Below, piece after piece: positions 24,304 to 32,509 of a stretch of DNA of 64,000 nt. The notes under the pieces were generated by a model. That model was not told the origin of the DNA and did not search any database. It worked only from the letters and a program-made list of their open reading frames with translations. Both the position numbers and the translations under genes were made by a program. The stretch's first letter is position 1, and each line of letters opens with the position of its first letter. The stretch is taken from positions 1 through 64,000 of the forward strand of contig NZ_JBHMIM010000030.1 in NCBI RefSeq assembly GCF_048060115.1. The letters are read 5' to 3'. This stretch comes from Micromonospora_E sp048060115. GTDB lineage: Bacteria; Actinomycetota; Actinomycetes; Mycobacteriales; Micromonosporaceae.

Positions 24304-24636
24304 GTGCCGGCGTACGCCGAGCGAGGGGTCTCCGCACCACCCGAGGTGGCCTACGGCACGGCCGCCGATCCGGCTCGGCGGAGCGCGTGGTTGCCGGCGC
24401 AACTGCGGCAGACCACGGCCCGGCCGGTCGACGGTGGTAATGAGCTTCAGGCCCGGTGGGTGGCATCCGACGGGCCGTGGTCGGCGGTACTGCGCGTGTA
24501 TCCGGCGCAGGCGGGCGGCGCGACGCTCCGGTTGGAGCTGGACGCCGACCTGCCGCACGAGCAACTGGTGCGGATCGCCGACGAGACACTGGTCGGCCTG
24601 GTCGGTGCCGTCACCGACAACCTCAACGCAGGCTGA
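24304..24636 (+). CDS. Small START/SRPBCC-like hypothetical protein
   Basis: The 110-residue protein starts with GTG only 6 bases after the preceding stop. Its alternating pattern (NELQARWVASDGPWSAVLRVYPAQAGGATLRLELDADLP) and C-terminal helix (LVRIADETLVGLVGAVTDNLN) resemble a small beta-sheet/helix-grip fold. This is a weak structural guess. The neighbouring DUF6158 and DUF1360 genes are on the same strand and probably cotranscribed. Confidence 0.6.
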   Translation: MPAYAERGVSAPPEVAYGTAADPARRSAWLPAQLRQTTARPVDGGNELQARWVASDGPWSAVLRVYPAQAGGATLRLELDADLPHEQLVRIADETLVGLVGAVTDNLNAG

Positions 24637-24711
24637 CCGGCGGCACCCGCCGGACGACGCGGGCACCGACCCGGCCCAGCCGGACCGGGCCGGTGGGAGA
24701 AGGAGCACAGG

Positions 24712-25266
24712 ATGGCGGTAGGTCACTGGATCCGCAACCGCGCCAGGGCGTCGCGGCCGTACGCGCCGCCGGGCGACCGGCCGCTCGGTGCCTACGCACG
24801 GGCGCTGACGGTGTACGCCTGCGGGGTCGCCGGCAGCGCGGCGGCGGTCCGGCTGACCGGCCGCCAGTTGCCGCCACGGGTCGGCGTCGGCGACGTCGTG
24901 CTGATCACCGTGGCCACCCACAAGTTGAGCCGGCTGCTCAGCAAGGACGCGGTGACCAGCCCGCTGCGCGCTCCGTTCACCCGCTACGAGAAGCCGTCAG
25001 GCGCCGGCGAGATCGCCGAGGAGGTGCGTGACGACGCGGGCGATGCCCGGCACGTCTTCGGTGAGATGGTCAGCTGCCCGTTCTGTCTGGCGGTGTGGAT
25101 CGCCACGGCGCTGACCAGCGGGCTGGTGTTCGCGCCCCGGGCGACCCGGCTGATCGCCACCTGCTTCACGGCGGTGGCCGGCTCCGACTTCCTGCAGCTG
25201 GCCTACGCCGCGGCCCGCCACGTGGACGCGAGCCCACCGCCGGCGGGCGGGGTCAGTCGACCGTGA
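24712..25266 (+). CDS. DUF1360 membrane protein
   Basis: The 184-residue protein contains the DUF1360 landmarks: ATHKLSRLLSKDAVTSPLRAPFTRYE, EMVSCPFCLAVWIATAL with a conserved CPFC pair, and C-terminal hydrophobic helices. The family includes Bacillus sporulation protein YjcA-like members, but no activity is known. GGAGAAGGAG precedes the ATG. The last 14 bp overlap a convergent small gene. Confidence 0.9.
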   Translation: MAVGHWIRNRARASRPYAPPGDRPLGAYARALTVYACGVAGSAAAVRLTGRQLPPRVGVGDVVLITVATHKLSRLLSKDAVTSPLRAPFTRYEKPSGAGEIAEEVRDDAGDARHVFGEMVSCPFCLAVWIATALTSGLVFAPRATRLIATCFTAVAGSDFLQLAYAAARHVDASPPPAGGVSRP

Positions 25267-25453
25267 TGCCGGGCCTTTCCAGCCCGGACCAGCCACGGGG
25301 GGACTCCGGCTCCCGCGAGTCGGTGCCCTCGATGATGTCGTTGGCCACGGCGGTGTCGTCGTGCTCACCGGCGAAGTCCGGGTCCTCCTCGGGCGGCTGG
25401 CCGTCGGGGGTCTGACCCAAGGCGGCACGCGGGTCGGTCTGGTCGTCGTTCAC
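25253..25453 (-). CDS. Small acidic hypothetical protein
   Basis: The 66-residue, very acidic, Pro-rich protein is likely disordered (DPRAALGQTPDGQPPEEDPDF). Its ATG overlaps the stop of the preceding gene (ATGA), showing coupling to the 72-residue neighbour. No family is recognised. Confidence 0.6.
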   Translation of the reverse strand: MNDDQTDPRAALGQTPDGQPPEEDPDFAGEHDDTAVANDIIEGTDSREPESPRGWSGLERPGITVD

Positions 25454-25668
25454 TGGAGTTCGCCTTCCGTCGAGGAGTGCAGGACCTCTTCCGCCTCGTC
25501 CTGGGCGTATTCGCCCTCGGGTAGCGCATTGATCCTGGTCAACAGGTGCGCGGGCAGTTCGGCGGCGACCGCCCGGCGGGCGATCTCGCTCCGGCTCACC
25601 CGTTCCTTGCCGAGATAGATGTCATCGAGCAGCTCATAGAGCCCGGCTTGGGACGATTCATCGGTCAC
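25450..25668 (-). CDS. Small conserved hypothetical protein
   Basis: The 72-residue soluble protein is helical (LYELLDDIYLGKERVSRSEIARRAVAAELPAHLLTRINALPEGEYAQDEAEEVL). The end resembles the DUF2795-type motif in which Pro-Glu-Gly-Tyr lies before an acidic helix, but the match is weak. It is translationally coupled to the acidic gene downstream. The gap to the next rightward gene (25669-25818) shows no gene. Confidence 0.6.
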   Translation of the reverse strand: MTDESSQAGLYELLDDIYLGKERVSRSEIARRAVAAELPAHLLTRINALPEGEYAQDEAEEVLHSSTEGELQ

Positions 25669-25818
25669 CCTCGCCTGCTACCCCGGGCGGCACGCGGCAA
25701 ACGACCATCCCCGGGTGAGGGTGACCCGGCTGAGACCGGAGTTCACCCCGCCCACCCTCGTCGTTCCGCCTCCCGGCGGTGGCCGGGCCACCTAGGCTCG
25801 GTCCCGGAGGTGAGATCC

Positions 25819-26109
25819 ATGATCGGCACTATTTTGTGGGCGCTCGTCGCTGGCGCCGTCATCGGCGCTCTCGGTCGGCTGCTGCTGCCCGGACGCCAGA
25901 ACATCTCGATCTGGCTGACCATCGGAGTGGGCATCGCCGCCGCGCTGCTCGGCGGGGTGATCGCCACCTGGCTCGGCATCGGGGAGACCGCCGGGATCGA
26001 CTGGCTACGGCACGCGATCCAGGTGGCGCTGGCGGTCTTCTTCGTGTGGATCGCCGCCCGGGTGGCGGGGCACCGACCAACCGACGCACCGGGGCGCGCG
26101 GTCTCCTGA
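25819..26109 (+). CDS. GlsB/YeaQ/YmgE-family membrane protein
   Basis: The 96-residue protein has three predicted helices and the family pattern WALVAGAVIGALGRLLLPGRQNISIWLTIGVGIAAALLGG, known as the transglycosylase-associated protein family. Members are often stress-induced, and biochemical function is unproven. GGAGGTGAGATCC precedes the ATG. It is convergent with the DAHP synthase gene. Confidence 0.9.
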   Translation: MIGTILWALVAGAVIGALGRLLLPGRQNISIWLTIGVGIAAALLGGVIATWLGIGETAGIDWLRHAIQVALAVFFVWIAARVAGHRPTDAPGRAVS

Positions 26110-26188
26110 CCGACCGACGCGCCGAACCGCCTGGCCGGGTCGCCCCCAGGCCACGCGGCCCGGGGGCGACCGGAGTACCGGCGTCAGT

Positions 26189-27271
26189 TCACCGCTGGGC
26201 GGCGGCGAGCGCGGCCCGCCGGGCACCGACGGCGGCAGCCAACCGATCGAGCACCTCGGCGGTCTGGTCCCAGCCGAGACAGGCGTCGGTCACCGACTGG
26301 CCGTGCACGAGTTCGCGGGTCGGGTCCAGGTCCTGACGCCCCGGCACCAGGAACGACTCCAGCATGACCCCGGTGATGCCCTGCTGGCCGGTGCCGAGTT
26401 GCCCGGCGATGTCGTCGGCGACCAGCGGCTGGCGGCGGTGGTCCTTGCCGCTGTTGCCGTGGCTGGCGTCGATGACCAGTCGTTGCGGCAGACCGGCGGC
26501 GCGTAGCAGGGTCAGCGCGGCGGCCACCGAGTCGGCGTCGTAGTTCGGCTCGCCGGCACCGCCGCGCAGCACCAGATGACAGTCGGCGTTGCCCCGGGTG
26601 TGCAGGATCGCCGGAGTGCCGGACATGTCGATGCCGGGAAAGACATGCGGCACGGCAGCGGCCCGGATGGCGTCGACCGCCGTCTCGACGCTGCCGTCGG
26701 GACGGTTCTTCATCCCGATCGGCATCGACAGCCCGGAGGCGAGTTGACGGTGCACCTGGCTCTCCACCGTACGGGCGCCGATGGCACCCCAGGCGACGGC
26801 GTCGGCGATGTACTGCGGGGTGATCGGGTCGAGGAACTCGCAACCCACCGGCAGCCCGGTCCGCAGCACTTCGAGCAGCAGCGACCGGGCGGTCCGCAGC
26901 CCCGTGTTGACGTCTCCCGACCCGTCCAGGCCGGGATCGTTGATCAGGCCCTTCCAACCGACGGTGGAGCGCGGCTTCTCGAAGTAGACCCGCATCACGA
27001 TGAGCAGGTCGTCGGTGTGGCGCTCGGCGGCACCGGCCAGCAGGTGGGCGTACTCGAGGGCGGCGGCCGGGTCGTGCACCGAGCAGGGGCCGACCACGAC
27101 GAGCAGCCGGTCGTCCTGCCCGTCGAGCACCCCGGCGACGGCTCGTCGGCCGTCCAGCACCCGCGCCGCGAGTTGATCGTCGAGCGGCAACTCGTGGTGC
27201 AGCAGCGCGGGGGTGGTCAGTGGCACGACCCGGTCGATGCGTTGATCGGTGATGCGTCCGGTGGGGATCAT
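26189..27271 (-). CDS. aroG: Class I 3-deoxy-7-phosphoheptulonate (DAHP) synthase
   Basis: The 360-residue enzyme condenses phosphoenolpyruvate with erythrose 4-phosphate, the first step of the shikimate pathway. Class I (AroFGH) motifs are clear: LLVVVGPCSVHDP, MRVYFEKPRSTVGWKGLINDP, GCEFLDPITPQYIAD, GARTVESQVHR, IDASHGNSGKDH. The ATG at 27271 begins the family's normal N-terminus. Most actinomycetes rely on class II DAHP synthases, so this may be a second isozyme with different feedback control (inference). A hairpin-containing leader lies upstream. Confidence 0.95.
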   Translation of the reverse strand: MIPTGRITDQRIDRVVPLTTPALLHHELPLDDQLAARVLDGRRAVAGVLDGQDDRLLVVVGPCSVHDPAAALEYAHLLAGAAERHTDDLLIVMRVYFEKPRSTVGWKGLINDPGLDGSGDVNTGLRTARSLLLEVLRTGLPVGCEFLDPITPQYIADAVAWGAIGARTVESQVHRQLASGLSMPIGMKNRPDGSVETAVDAIRAAAVPHVFPGIDMSGTPAILHTRGNADCHLVLRGGAGEPNYDADSVAAALTLLRAAGLPQRLVIDASHGNSGKDHRRQPLVADDIAGQLGTGQQGITGVMLESFLVPGRQDLDPTRELVHGQSVTDACLGWDQTAEVLDRLAAAVGARRAALAAAQR

Positions 27272-27605
27272 CGGGTGTCTTTCCTTCCGCCAGCCCCCCG
27301 GGGCGCCGGCGCCCCCAGGTCCGAGCCGGCTGCTCGTTGGCATGCGAAAGGGCAGGGGCTCGATGCCCTCTGCCCTCGGCCGGCTCTGGTGGGTGACGTC
27401 AGGTCAAGGCTGAGCCACCGGCATCAGGGCCGGCTGCCTAAACCATCGATACGAACGCGTCACGACCGACACTGTACCGGAAATCGGGGTGGCTGCCACC
27501 ACCGTACTTCGGCGGATTCTCGCCCGCCGTTAACCTTGGTCGATATCCGTGGCCACCGGCGGAGCCTAGCTTCATCGATACGACCAGTGTCGATGGAGGT
27601 TCGAG
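27272..27605. promoter_or_regulatory. Divergent aroG/phoX intergenic region with leader hairpins
   Basis: This 334-base gap has no gene. On the aroG (minus) side, GGGCAGAGGGC...GCCCCTGCCC at about 27348-27377 forms a stem followed by TTTC, resembling an attenuator. A second stem lies around 27425. I found no leader peptide rich in aromatic codons. The 11-mer CATCGATACGA occurs twice (27445 and 27574), each including TATCGATG, and may be a shared operator. Confidence 0.4.
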
Positions 27606-28760
27606 ATGGATCGTCGTACCGTGCTGCGCGCCACCGTGGTCGGCGCCGGCGCCGCCGCCTTCTCCGGCAGCCTCTGGACCGGCGCGTTCGCCGCCCCGGC
27701 CCAGCCCGGTCCCAGCCCGTACGGCCCACTCGCCGGCCCCGACGCCAACGGCATCGCACTACCCAGCGGATTCACCAGCCGGGTCGTCGCCCGCTCCCGG
27801 CAGCGGGTCGGCACCACCTCGTACGTCTGGCACGACGCCCCGGACGGCGGCGCCTGCTTCCCCGCCGGCACCGGCTGGGTCTACGTCTCCAACTCGGAGA
27901 TCTCCCGCACCGGCGGGGCGTCGGCGATCCGGTTCGACCCCGACGGGGGCATCGCCTCGGCGTACCGGATCCTGGCCGGCACCAACCGCAACTGCGCCGG
28001 CGGCGCGATGCCCTGGGGTACCTGGCTGTCCTGCGAGGAGGTCGACCGTGGCTTCGTCTACGAGACCTACCCGCTCGGCGGCACCGCCGCGGTGCGCCGC
28101 GACGCGATGGGCCGGTTCAACCACGAGGCAGCCGCCGCCGACCCGGTCCGCCAGGTGATCTACCTGACCGAGGACGAGAGCAACGGCTGCTTCTACCGCT
28201 TCCGCCCCACCACCTGGGGAGACCTGTCCACCGGCACCCTGGTGGTGCTGGTCGCCGGCGCCGCCACCAGTGGCCCGGTGACCTGGGCCCGGGTGCCCGA
28301 CCCGGACGGTGGCCCGACGCCGACCCGTAACCAGGTCTCCGGGGCCAAGCGGTTCAACGGCGGCGAAGGCTGCCACTACGCCGACGGCGTCTGCTGGTTC
28401 ACCACCAAGGGCGACAACCGGGTCTGGGCGTACGACGTGGTCGGCCAGCGCATCGACCTGGCCTACGACGATTCCCTGGTGACCGGCACGCCGCCGTTGA
28501 CCGGCGTCGACAACATCACCGGTACGCCGGGCGGCGACCTGTACGTCGCCGAGGACGGCGGCAACATGGAGATCTGCGTCATCACCCCGGACGAGCGGAT
28601 CGCGCCGTTCCTGCGGATCAGCGGGCAGGCGTCGTCGGAGATCTGCGGACCGGCGTTCTCCCCGGACGGCACCCGGCTGTACTTCTCCTCACAGCGTGGC
28701 ACCGCCGGCTCGTCGTCCGGCGGCATCACCTACGAGGTACGCGGCCCGTTCCGAACCTGA
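27606..28760 (+). CDS. PhoX/DUF839 family secreted protein
   Basis: The 384-residue protein begins with a twin-arginine-like signal (MDRRTVLRATVVGAGAAAFSG) cleaved near AFA-AP. The mature part is a PhoX-type beta-propeller: WLSCEEVDRGFVYE, GRFNHEAAAADPVRQVIYLTEDESNGCFYRF, EGCHYADGVCWFTTKGDNRVW. Family members are Ca/Fe-dependent alkaline phosphatases, and the acidic EE and EDE metal-binding residues are visible. Activity towards phosphate esters is likely but not shown. No PHO box was sought with certainty. Confidence 0.88.
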   Translation: MDRRTVLRATVVGAGAAAFSGSLWTGAFAAPAQPGPSPYGPLAGPDANGIALPSGFTSRVVARSRQRVGTTSYVWHDAPDGGACFPAGTGWVYVSNSEISRTGGASAIRFDPDGGIASAYRILAGTNRNCAGGAMPWGTWLSCEEVDRGFVYETYPLGGTAAVRRDAMGRFNHEAAAADPVRQVIYLTEDESNGCFYRFRPTTWGDLSTGTLVVLVAGAATSGPVTWARVPDPDGGPTPTRNQVSGAKRFNGGEGCHYADGVCWFTTKGDNRVWAYDVVGQRIDLAYDDSLVTGTPPLTGVDNITGTPGGDLYVAEDGGNMEICVITPDERIAPFLRISGQASSEICGPAFSPDGTRLYFSSQRGTAGSSSGGITYEVRGPFRT

Positions 28761-28822
28761 GCCACCTCGCCCGCCGGTCGGCCAGGCGTAGCCGGCGGGG
28801 CAGCTGGGTAACTGCGACAGCC

Positions 28823-29071
28823 ATGAGCACCGACACCGACGACGCGTACACCCGCCAGCCGCCGGCCATCGTCGCCGGCACCGACGTGACCGCGGCCGCG
28901 GACCGGGCCGACACCGCGGCCGCGGCGGACGCGGAGACCGAGGCCGACCGGATCGAATCCCGGGCCGGACACCTGCTGCCGGAGGAGGAAGCGGCCGGCA
29001 GCGACGACCCGATCCGCCAGGCGGCCGCGCTGCTCGACGAATCCGACCGGCGGACGGAACCACCGGGCTGA
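28823..29071 (+). CDS. Small acidic hypothetical protein
   Basis: The 82-residue protein is highly acidic and Ala-rich (TAAADRADTAAAADAETEADRIES) with no membrane segment or signal, so it is probably disordered or helical. The ATG lies 62 bp after the PhoX stop. No family is recognised. Coding is supported by codon-position bias only. Confidence 0.55.
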   Translation: MSTDTDDAYTRQPPAIVAGTDVTAAADRADTAAAADAETEADRIESRAGHLLPEEEAAGSDDPIRQAAALLDESDRRTEPPG

Positions 29072-29125
29072 CCGGGCTCGGCCCGGTGCGGTCGCCCTGT
29101 GTCCGGATCAGCTAACGTCGAGCAC

Positions 29126-30418
29126 ATGTCGCCCAACGGGTATCCCTGGCCGATCGAGACCACCCGGCTGGACAACGGCCTACGGGTCGTCGTCAGCCCC
29201 GACTCCAGCGTGCCGGTGGTCGCGGTCAATCTCTGGTACGACGTGGGCTCGCGCCACGAGCCCGCCGGTCGGACCGGATTCGCCCACCTCTTCGAGCACC
29301 TGATGTTCGAAGGCTCGGTCAACGTGGCCAAGACCGAACACATGAAACTGGTGCAGGGAGCGGGTGGCTCGCTCAACGCCACCACCAACCCGGACCGGAC
29401 CAACTACTTCGAGACCGTCCCGGCCGAGCATCTCGCCCTGGCCCTGTGGCTGGAAGCCGACCGGATGGGCGGGCTGGTGCCGGCGCTGACCCAGGAGACC
29501 CTGGACAACCAGCGCGAGGTGGTCAAGAACGAGCGCCGGCAGCGCTACGACAACGTGCCGTACGGCGACGCCTGGCTGCGGCTGCTGCCGCTGCTCTACC
29601 CGGTCGGGCACCCGTACCACCACGCCACCATCGGCTCGATGGACGACCTGAACGCCGCCGACCTGGCGACCTTCCAGGCGTTCCACCAGATGTACTACGC
29701 GCCGAACAACGCGGTGCTGACCGTCGTCGGCGACACCGACGCCGCCGAGGTGTTCAGCCTCGCCGACAAGTATTTCGGCGGCATCGTCACGCGCGAGGAC
29801 ATCCCGCCGGCCCCGGACGGACACCACCCGGCGCCGCTGGACGGCCCGGTCACCGAGACCGTCACCGCCGAGGTGCCGGGCATCCGGCACTACGTCGCCT
29901 ACCGGACCCAGCCGTTCGGCACCCCGGCCTACGACGTGACGACCGTGCTCGGCACCGTGCTGGGCAGCGGCCGGGGCAGCCGGCTCTACCAGCGGCTCGC
30001 CGACGGTGCCCGGATCGCCCAGCCGGACTACCTCGGCGCGTACGGCGTCGACCTGGCGCACGCACCCGCGCCGCTGATCATCACCGCGACCGCCCAGCCG
30101 GAGGTGACCGCGGAGCGGCTCGCCGACGGGCTGATCGGGGTCCTCGACGAGGTCGCCCGTGACGGCGTCACCGACGCCGAGGTGGAGCGGGCCAAGGCGC
30201 TGCTGACCACCGCCTGGTGGCGGCAGGTCGCCACCTTCGAAGGCCGGGCCGACCTGCTCGGCCGCTACACCACCCAGTTCGGCGAGCCGGCGCGTGCCGC
30301 GGAGCGGCTGCCCGGCTGGCTGTCGGTCACCGCCGAGACGGTCAACGACGAAGCCGCCCGCCTGCTGCGGGCCGACAACAGGGTCCAGCTCAGCTACCTG
30401 CCGGAGGACGACAAGTGA
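29126..30418 (+). CDS. M16 family zinc metallopeptidase (catalytic)
   Basis: The 430-residue protein contains the inverted zinc motif HLFEH (residues 54-58) and the distal Glu in REVVKNERRQR, so it should be active. M16 peptidases such as PqqL, insulysin and the beta subunit of mitochondrial processing peptidase cleave peptides inside a clam-shell chamber. TAACGT lies 7 nt before the ATG, consistent with a leaderless transcript. Its stop overlaps the GTG start of the second M16 gene, so both are made together and probably form a heterodimer. Confidence 0.93.
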   Translation: MSPNGYPWPIETTRLDNGLRVVVSPDSSVPVVAVNLWYDVGSRHEPAGRTGFAHLFEHLMFEGSVNVAKTEHMKLVQGAGGSLNATTNPDRTNYFETVPAEHLALALWLEADRMGGLVPALTQETLDNQREVVKNERRQRYDNVPYGDAWLRLLPLLYPVGHPYHHATIGSMDDLNAADLATFQAFHQMYYAPNNAVLTVVGDTDAAEVFSLADKYFGGIVTREDIPPAPDGHHPAPLDGPVTETVTAEVPGIRHYVAYRTQPFGTPAYDVTTVLGTVLGSGRGSRLYQRLADGARIAQPDYLGAYGVDLAHAPAPLIITATAQPEVTAERLADGLIGVLDEVARDGVTDAEVERAKALLTTAWWRQVATFEGRADLLGRYTTQFGEPARAAERLPGWLSVTAETVNDEAARLLRADNRVQLSYLPEDDK

Positions 30419-31758
30419 CGATCATCGCGCAGCGTCCCGAGGCCGGCGCGGCTCGGCCGTACCGCTTCCCGGCCGTGATCCGCCGGGCGGTGGCTGGCGG
30501 CCAGGTCGTCGCCGCCCACCTGCCCGGCCACCGGCTGGCCGTGGCCACCCTGCTGCTCGACGCCGGTGCCGGCCGCGAACCCGCCGGCCGGGAAGGTCTC
30601 GCCGGCGTGCTCGCCAAGGCGCTGGAGGAGGGCACCGGCAGCCGGGACTCCGCCGCGTACGCGTTGGCGCTGGAAGGTCTCGGCACCGAGCTGTTCGTCT
30701 CCGCCGACTGGGATTCGTTCCGGGTCGGTGTGCAGGTCAGCGCCGACCGGCTCGGCGCAGCCGTCGAGTTGCTCACCGAAGCGGTCCGGACGCCCCGGCT
30801 CGAACCGGCCGACGTCGAGCGGGTACGCGACGACGAGGCGACCGCGCTGCGGATGTACTGGGCCAATCCGGGTCCGCGCGCCGACGCCGCGCTGCGGGCC
30901 GACCTGTTCGGCAGCGACCAGCGGCACGGCCGGCCGATGGGCGGCGACCCGAACTCGGTGGCGGCAGTCACAGTGGACGACGTCGTCGAGTTCCACCGCG
31001 CCTGGTTGACCCGCCCCGGCACCCTGCTGGTCGCCGGTGACCTCGACCTGATCGATCTGGATGCGCTCGGTGCGGCCGCCTTCGGCGCGGCCACCGGCGA
31101 GTCGCCGCCGGTCGACCCGCCGCTGCCGGTGGCGCTGCGCGACCGGCGACGGGTCGTCCTGGTCGACCGGCCGGGCGCGGTGCAGTCCACCCTGCGGCTC
31201 GGCCACCCCGCGCCGCACCGGGCGCACCCCGACTACGTGCCGATGAGCCTGGCCAGCACCGTCCTCGGTGGTGCCTTCACATCGCGGCTCAACCATCTGA
31301 TCCGCGAGGTACGCGGCTACACGTACGGCATCAGGTCGGATTTCGGGATGTCCCGCCGGTTCGGCCGATTCTCGGTCAGCTCCAGCGTGCAGACCGGAGT
31401 CACCGCGCCCGCCCTGATCGACACGGTCGGCGAGGTCTCGCGTACCCAGGCCGAGGGGGTGACCGAGGATGAGCTGACCGTGGCCCGGTCGTGGCGGGCC
31501 GGGCAGCTCTCGGTCGAGCTGCAGACCCCGGGCGCGATCGCCAGTGCGCTGGGGACCCTGGTCGTACACGGTCTGCCCGACGACTACCACGCCAAGCTGC
31601 GGGAGCAGTTGCTGTCGGCCACGGTGGAGCAGGTCTCGGCGGCCGCCGCGAACCACCTGCAGGCCGAGGGGCTCACCTTGGTGGTGGAGGGCGACGCCGC
31701 ACAGATCCGCGACGAGCTGACCGCATCCGGTCTGGGGGAGCTGCTCGACGCCTCCTGA
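30415..31758 (+). CDS. M16 family peptidase-like, non-catalytic subunit
   Basis: The 447-residue protein has the M16 fold but lacks the HxxEH zinc motif; the corresponding helix reads GLAGVLAKALEEGT. It keeps the glycine-rich and RxxxY region (FTSRLNHLIREVRGYTYGIRSDF) that helps position substrate. This mirrors the alpha/beta pairing of mitochondrial processing peptidase and of bacterial M16B pairs. The start GTG overlaps the upstream TGA. A terminator follows at 31771. Confidence 0.92.
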   Translation: MTIIAQRPEAGAARPYRFPAVIRRAVAGGQVVAAHLPGHRLAVATLLLDAGAGREPAGREGLAGVLAKALEEGTGSRDSAAYALALEGLGTELFVSADWDSFRVGVQVSADRLGAAVELLTEAVRTPRLEPADVERVRDDEATALRMYWANPGPRADAALRADLFGSDQRHGRPMGGDPNSVAAVTVDDVVEFHRAWLTRPGTLLVAGDLDLIDLDALGAAAFGAATGESPPVDPPLPVALRDRRRVVLVDRPGAVQSTLRLGHPAPHRAHPDYVPMSLASTVLGGAFTSRLNHLIREVRGYTYGIRSDFGMSRRFGRFSVSSSVQTGVTAPALIDTVGEVSRTQAEGVTEDELTVARSWRAGQLSVELQTPGAIASALGTLVVHGLPDDYHAKLREQLLSATVEQVSAAAANHLQAEGLTLVVEGDAAQIRDELTASGLGELLDAS

Positions 31759-31770
31759 TCTGTCGCGGCA

Positions 31771-31805
31771 ACTGCTGGCCGGTCCCAGGTGGGCCGGCCA
31801 GCAGT
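31771..31805 (+). terminator. Terminator after M16 gene pair
   Basis: Perfect 12-bp arms ACTGCTGGCCGG and complement enclose TCCCAGGTGGG, which can itself add three more pairs. It begins 13 bases after the stop. Confidence 0.85.
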
Positions 31806-31907
31806 GCGGGTTCTCGCGGAAGGGCTCTCCGTCCCCGTCCGTTGGAGTAAGTCAGATCAGCCGGCCGCCGGATCGCTCGTGGCACTCGGGTGCGGGTGGG
31901 TAACTGG

Positions 31908-31987
31908 TTGGCTTTCCAGGGGAGCCGGCCTATGGTTGCCGCATGGGTGCCCCAGCGCAGCGCGACGGAGCCGTGACTGTCACGGCT
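31908..31987 (+). promoter_or_regulatory. Promoter and palindrome of DksA-like gene
   Basis: TTGGCT (31908-31913) and TATGGT (31931-31936) are separated by 17 bp, giving a start near 31943. A perfect 19-bp palindrome, AGCCGTGAC-T-GTCACGGCT (31969-31987), lies just downstream. It could be an operator in DNA or a stem-loop in the leader RNA. Confidence 0.5.
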
Positions 31988-32026
31988 GCCATCGTCGTGC
32001 CCGTGCCCACCGGTCGAGGTCCTCCC

Positions 32027-32096
32027 GGCGGCCGGTGTACATCCATCCGACGGCCGCCCAGGGCGAAGCACATCAGCTTCGGCCCTTTTTCTGTTT
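32027..32096 (+). terminator. Attenuator-like structured leader of DksA-like gene
   Basis: An 8-bp stem (32027-32034 with 32051-32058) is followed by a hairpin GGGCGAAGC-ACATCA-GCTTCGGCCC (32061-32085) and then TTTTTCTGTTT (32086-32096). A stem followed by a U-tract is the pattern of an intrinsic terminator, and U-tracts are rare in this GC-rich sequence. It ends directly before the AGGAG ribosome site at 32098, so transcription through it, or its folding, would control the gene. Confidence 0.65.
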
Positions 32097-32107
32097 CAGG
32101 AGACCTG

Positions 32108-32419
32108 ATGAGCACCGAACTGCAGGGCAGGAACACCAGTGAATGGATCGAACAGGCGCGGACACAGCTGGCTGACCAGTTGGACGTGCACCGGGCCCAG
32201 TTGACCGAACTCACCGATGACACCGGCGACCCCCGGGACGCGCACACCCAGGCCGCGCTGATCGTGGCCGCCCGCCGCGGCTACGACCAGGCCGTGGAGG
32301 CGTTGGCCCGGATCGCCGAAGGCAGGTACGGCCGCTGCGACAAGTGCGGCGGCGACATTCCCCGGGAGCGGCTGGAGATCCTGCCGCACGCCCGCTACTG
32401 CGTGCCCTGCACCAACTGA
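32108..32419 (+). CDS. TraR/DksA-type zinc-finger protein
   Basis: The 103-residue protein has an N-terminal coiled coil (EWIEQARTQLADQLDVHRAQLTEL) and a C4 zinc finger CDKCGGDIPRERLEILPHARYCVPC near the end. Such proteins enter the RNA polymerase secondary channel and modulate transcription initiation. The coiled-coil tip in this short version differs from E. coli DksA, so its effect cannot be predicted. AGGAG lies 5 nt before the ATG at 32108. An in-frame leaderless ATG at 31943 could add 55 residues but would be read across the leader hairpins. Confidence 0.9.
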   Translation: MSTELQGRNTSEWIEQARTQLADQLDVHRAQLTELTDDTGDPRDAHTQAALIVAARRGYDQAVEALARIAEGRYGRCDKCGGDIPRERLEILPHARYCVPCTN

Positions 32420-32429
32420 CCGGCGCTGC

Positions 32430-32479
32430 GGGAAGCGCCATTGCCCCCAACCGTTCGTGCGAGGGGCGATGGCGCTCCC
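32430..32479. terminator. Terminator after DksA-like gene
   Basis: Arms GGGAAGCGCCATTGCCCC and GGGGCGATGGCGCTCCC pair over about 17 bp with one bulged A and one G-U, enclosing a 15-nt loop. It begins 10 bases after the stop and lies close to the end of the minus-strand pseudogene, so it may work in both directions. Confidence 0.8.
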
Positions 32480-32509
32480 CCCAGCAGGGCTGGACCTGGA
32501 CGAGTCGGA

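Noticed and set aside
26189..27271. DAHP synthase as a sign of a biosynthetic gene cluster
   Set aside because: No PKS, NRPS, phenazine or ansamycin genes are nearby; the gene stands alone.
28950..28970. GAATCCCGGG segment resembling a tRNA T-arm
   Set aside because: No acceptor or anticodon arms can be folded around it and it lies in a coding frame. No tRNA was found in the window.
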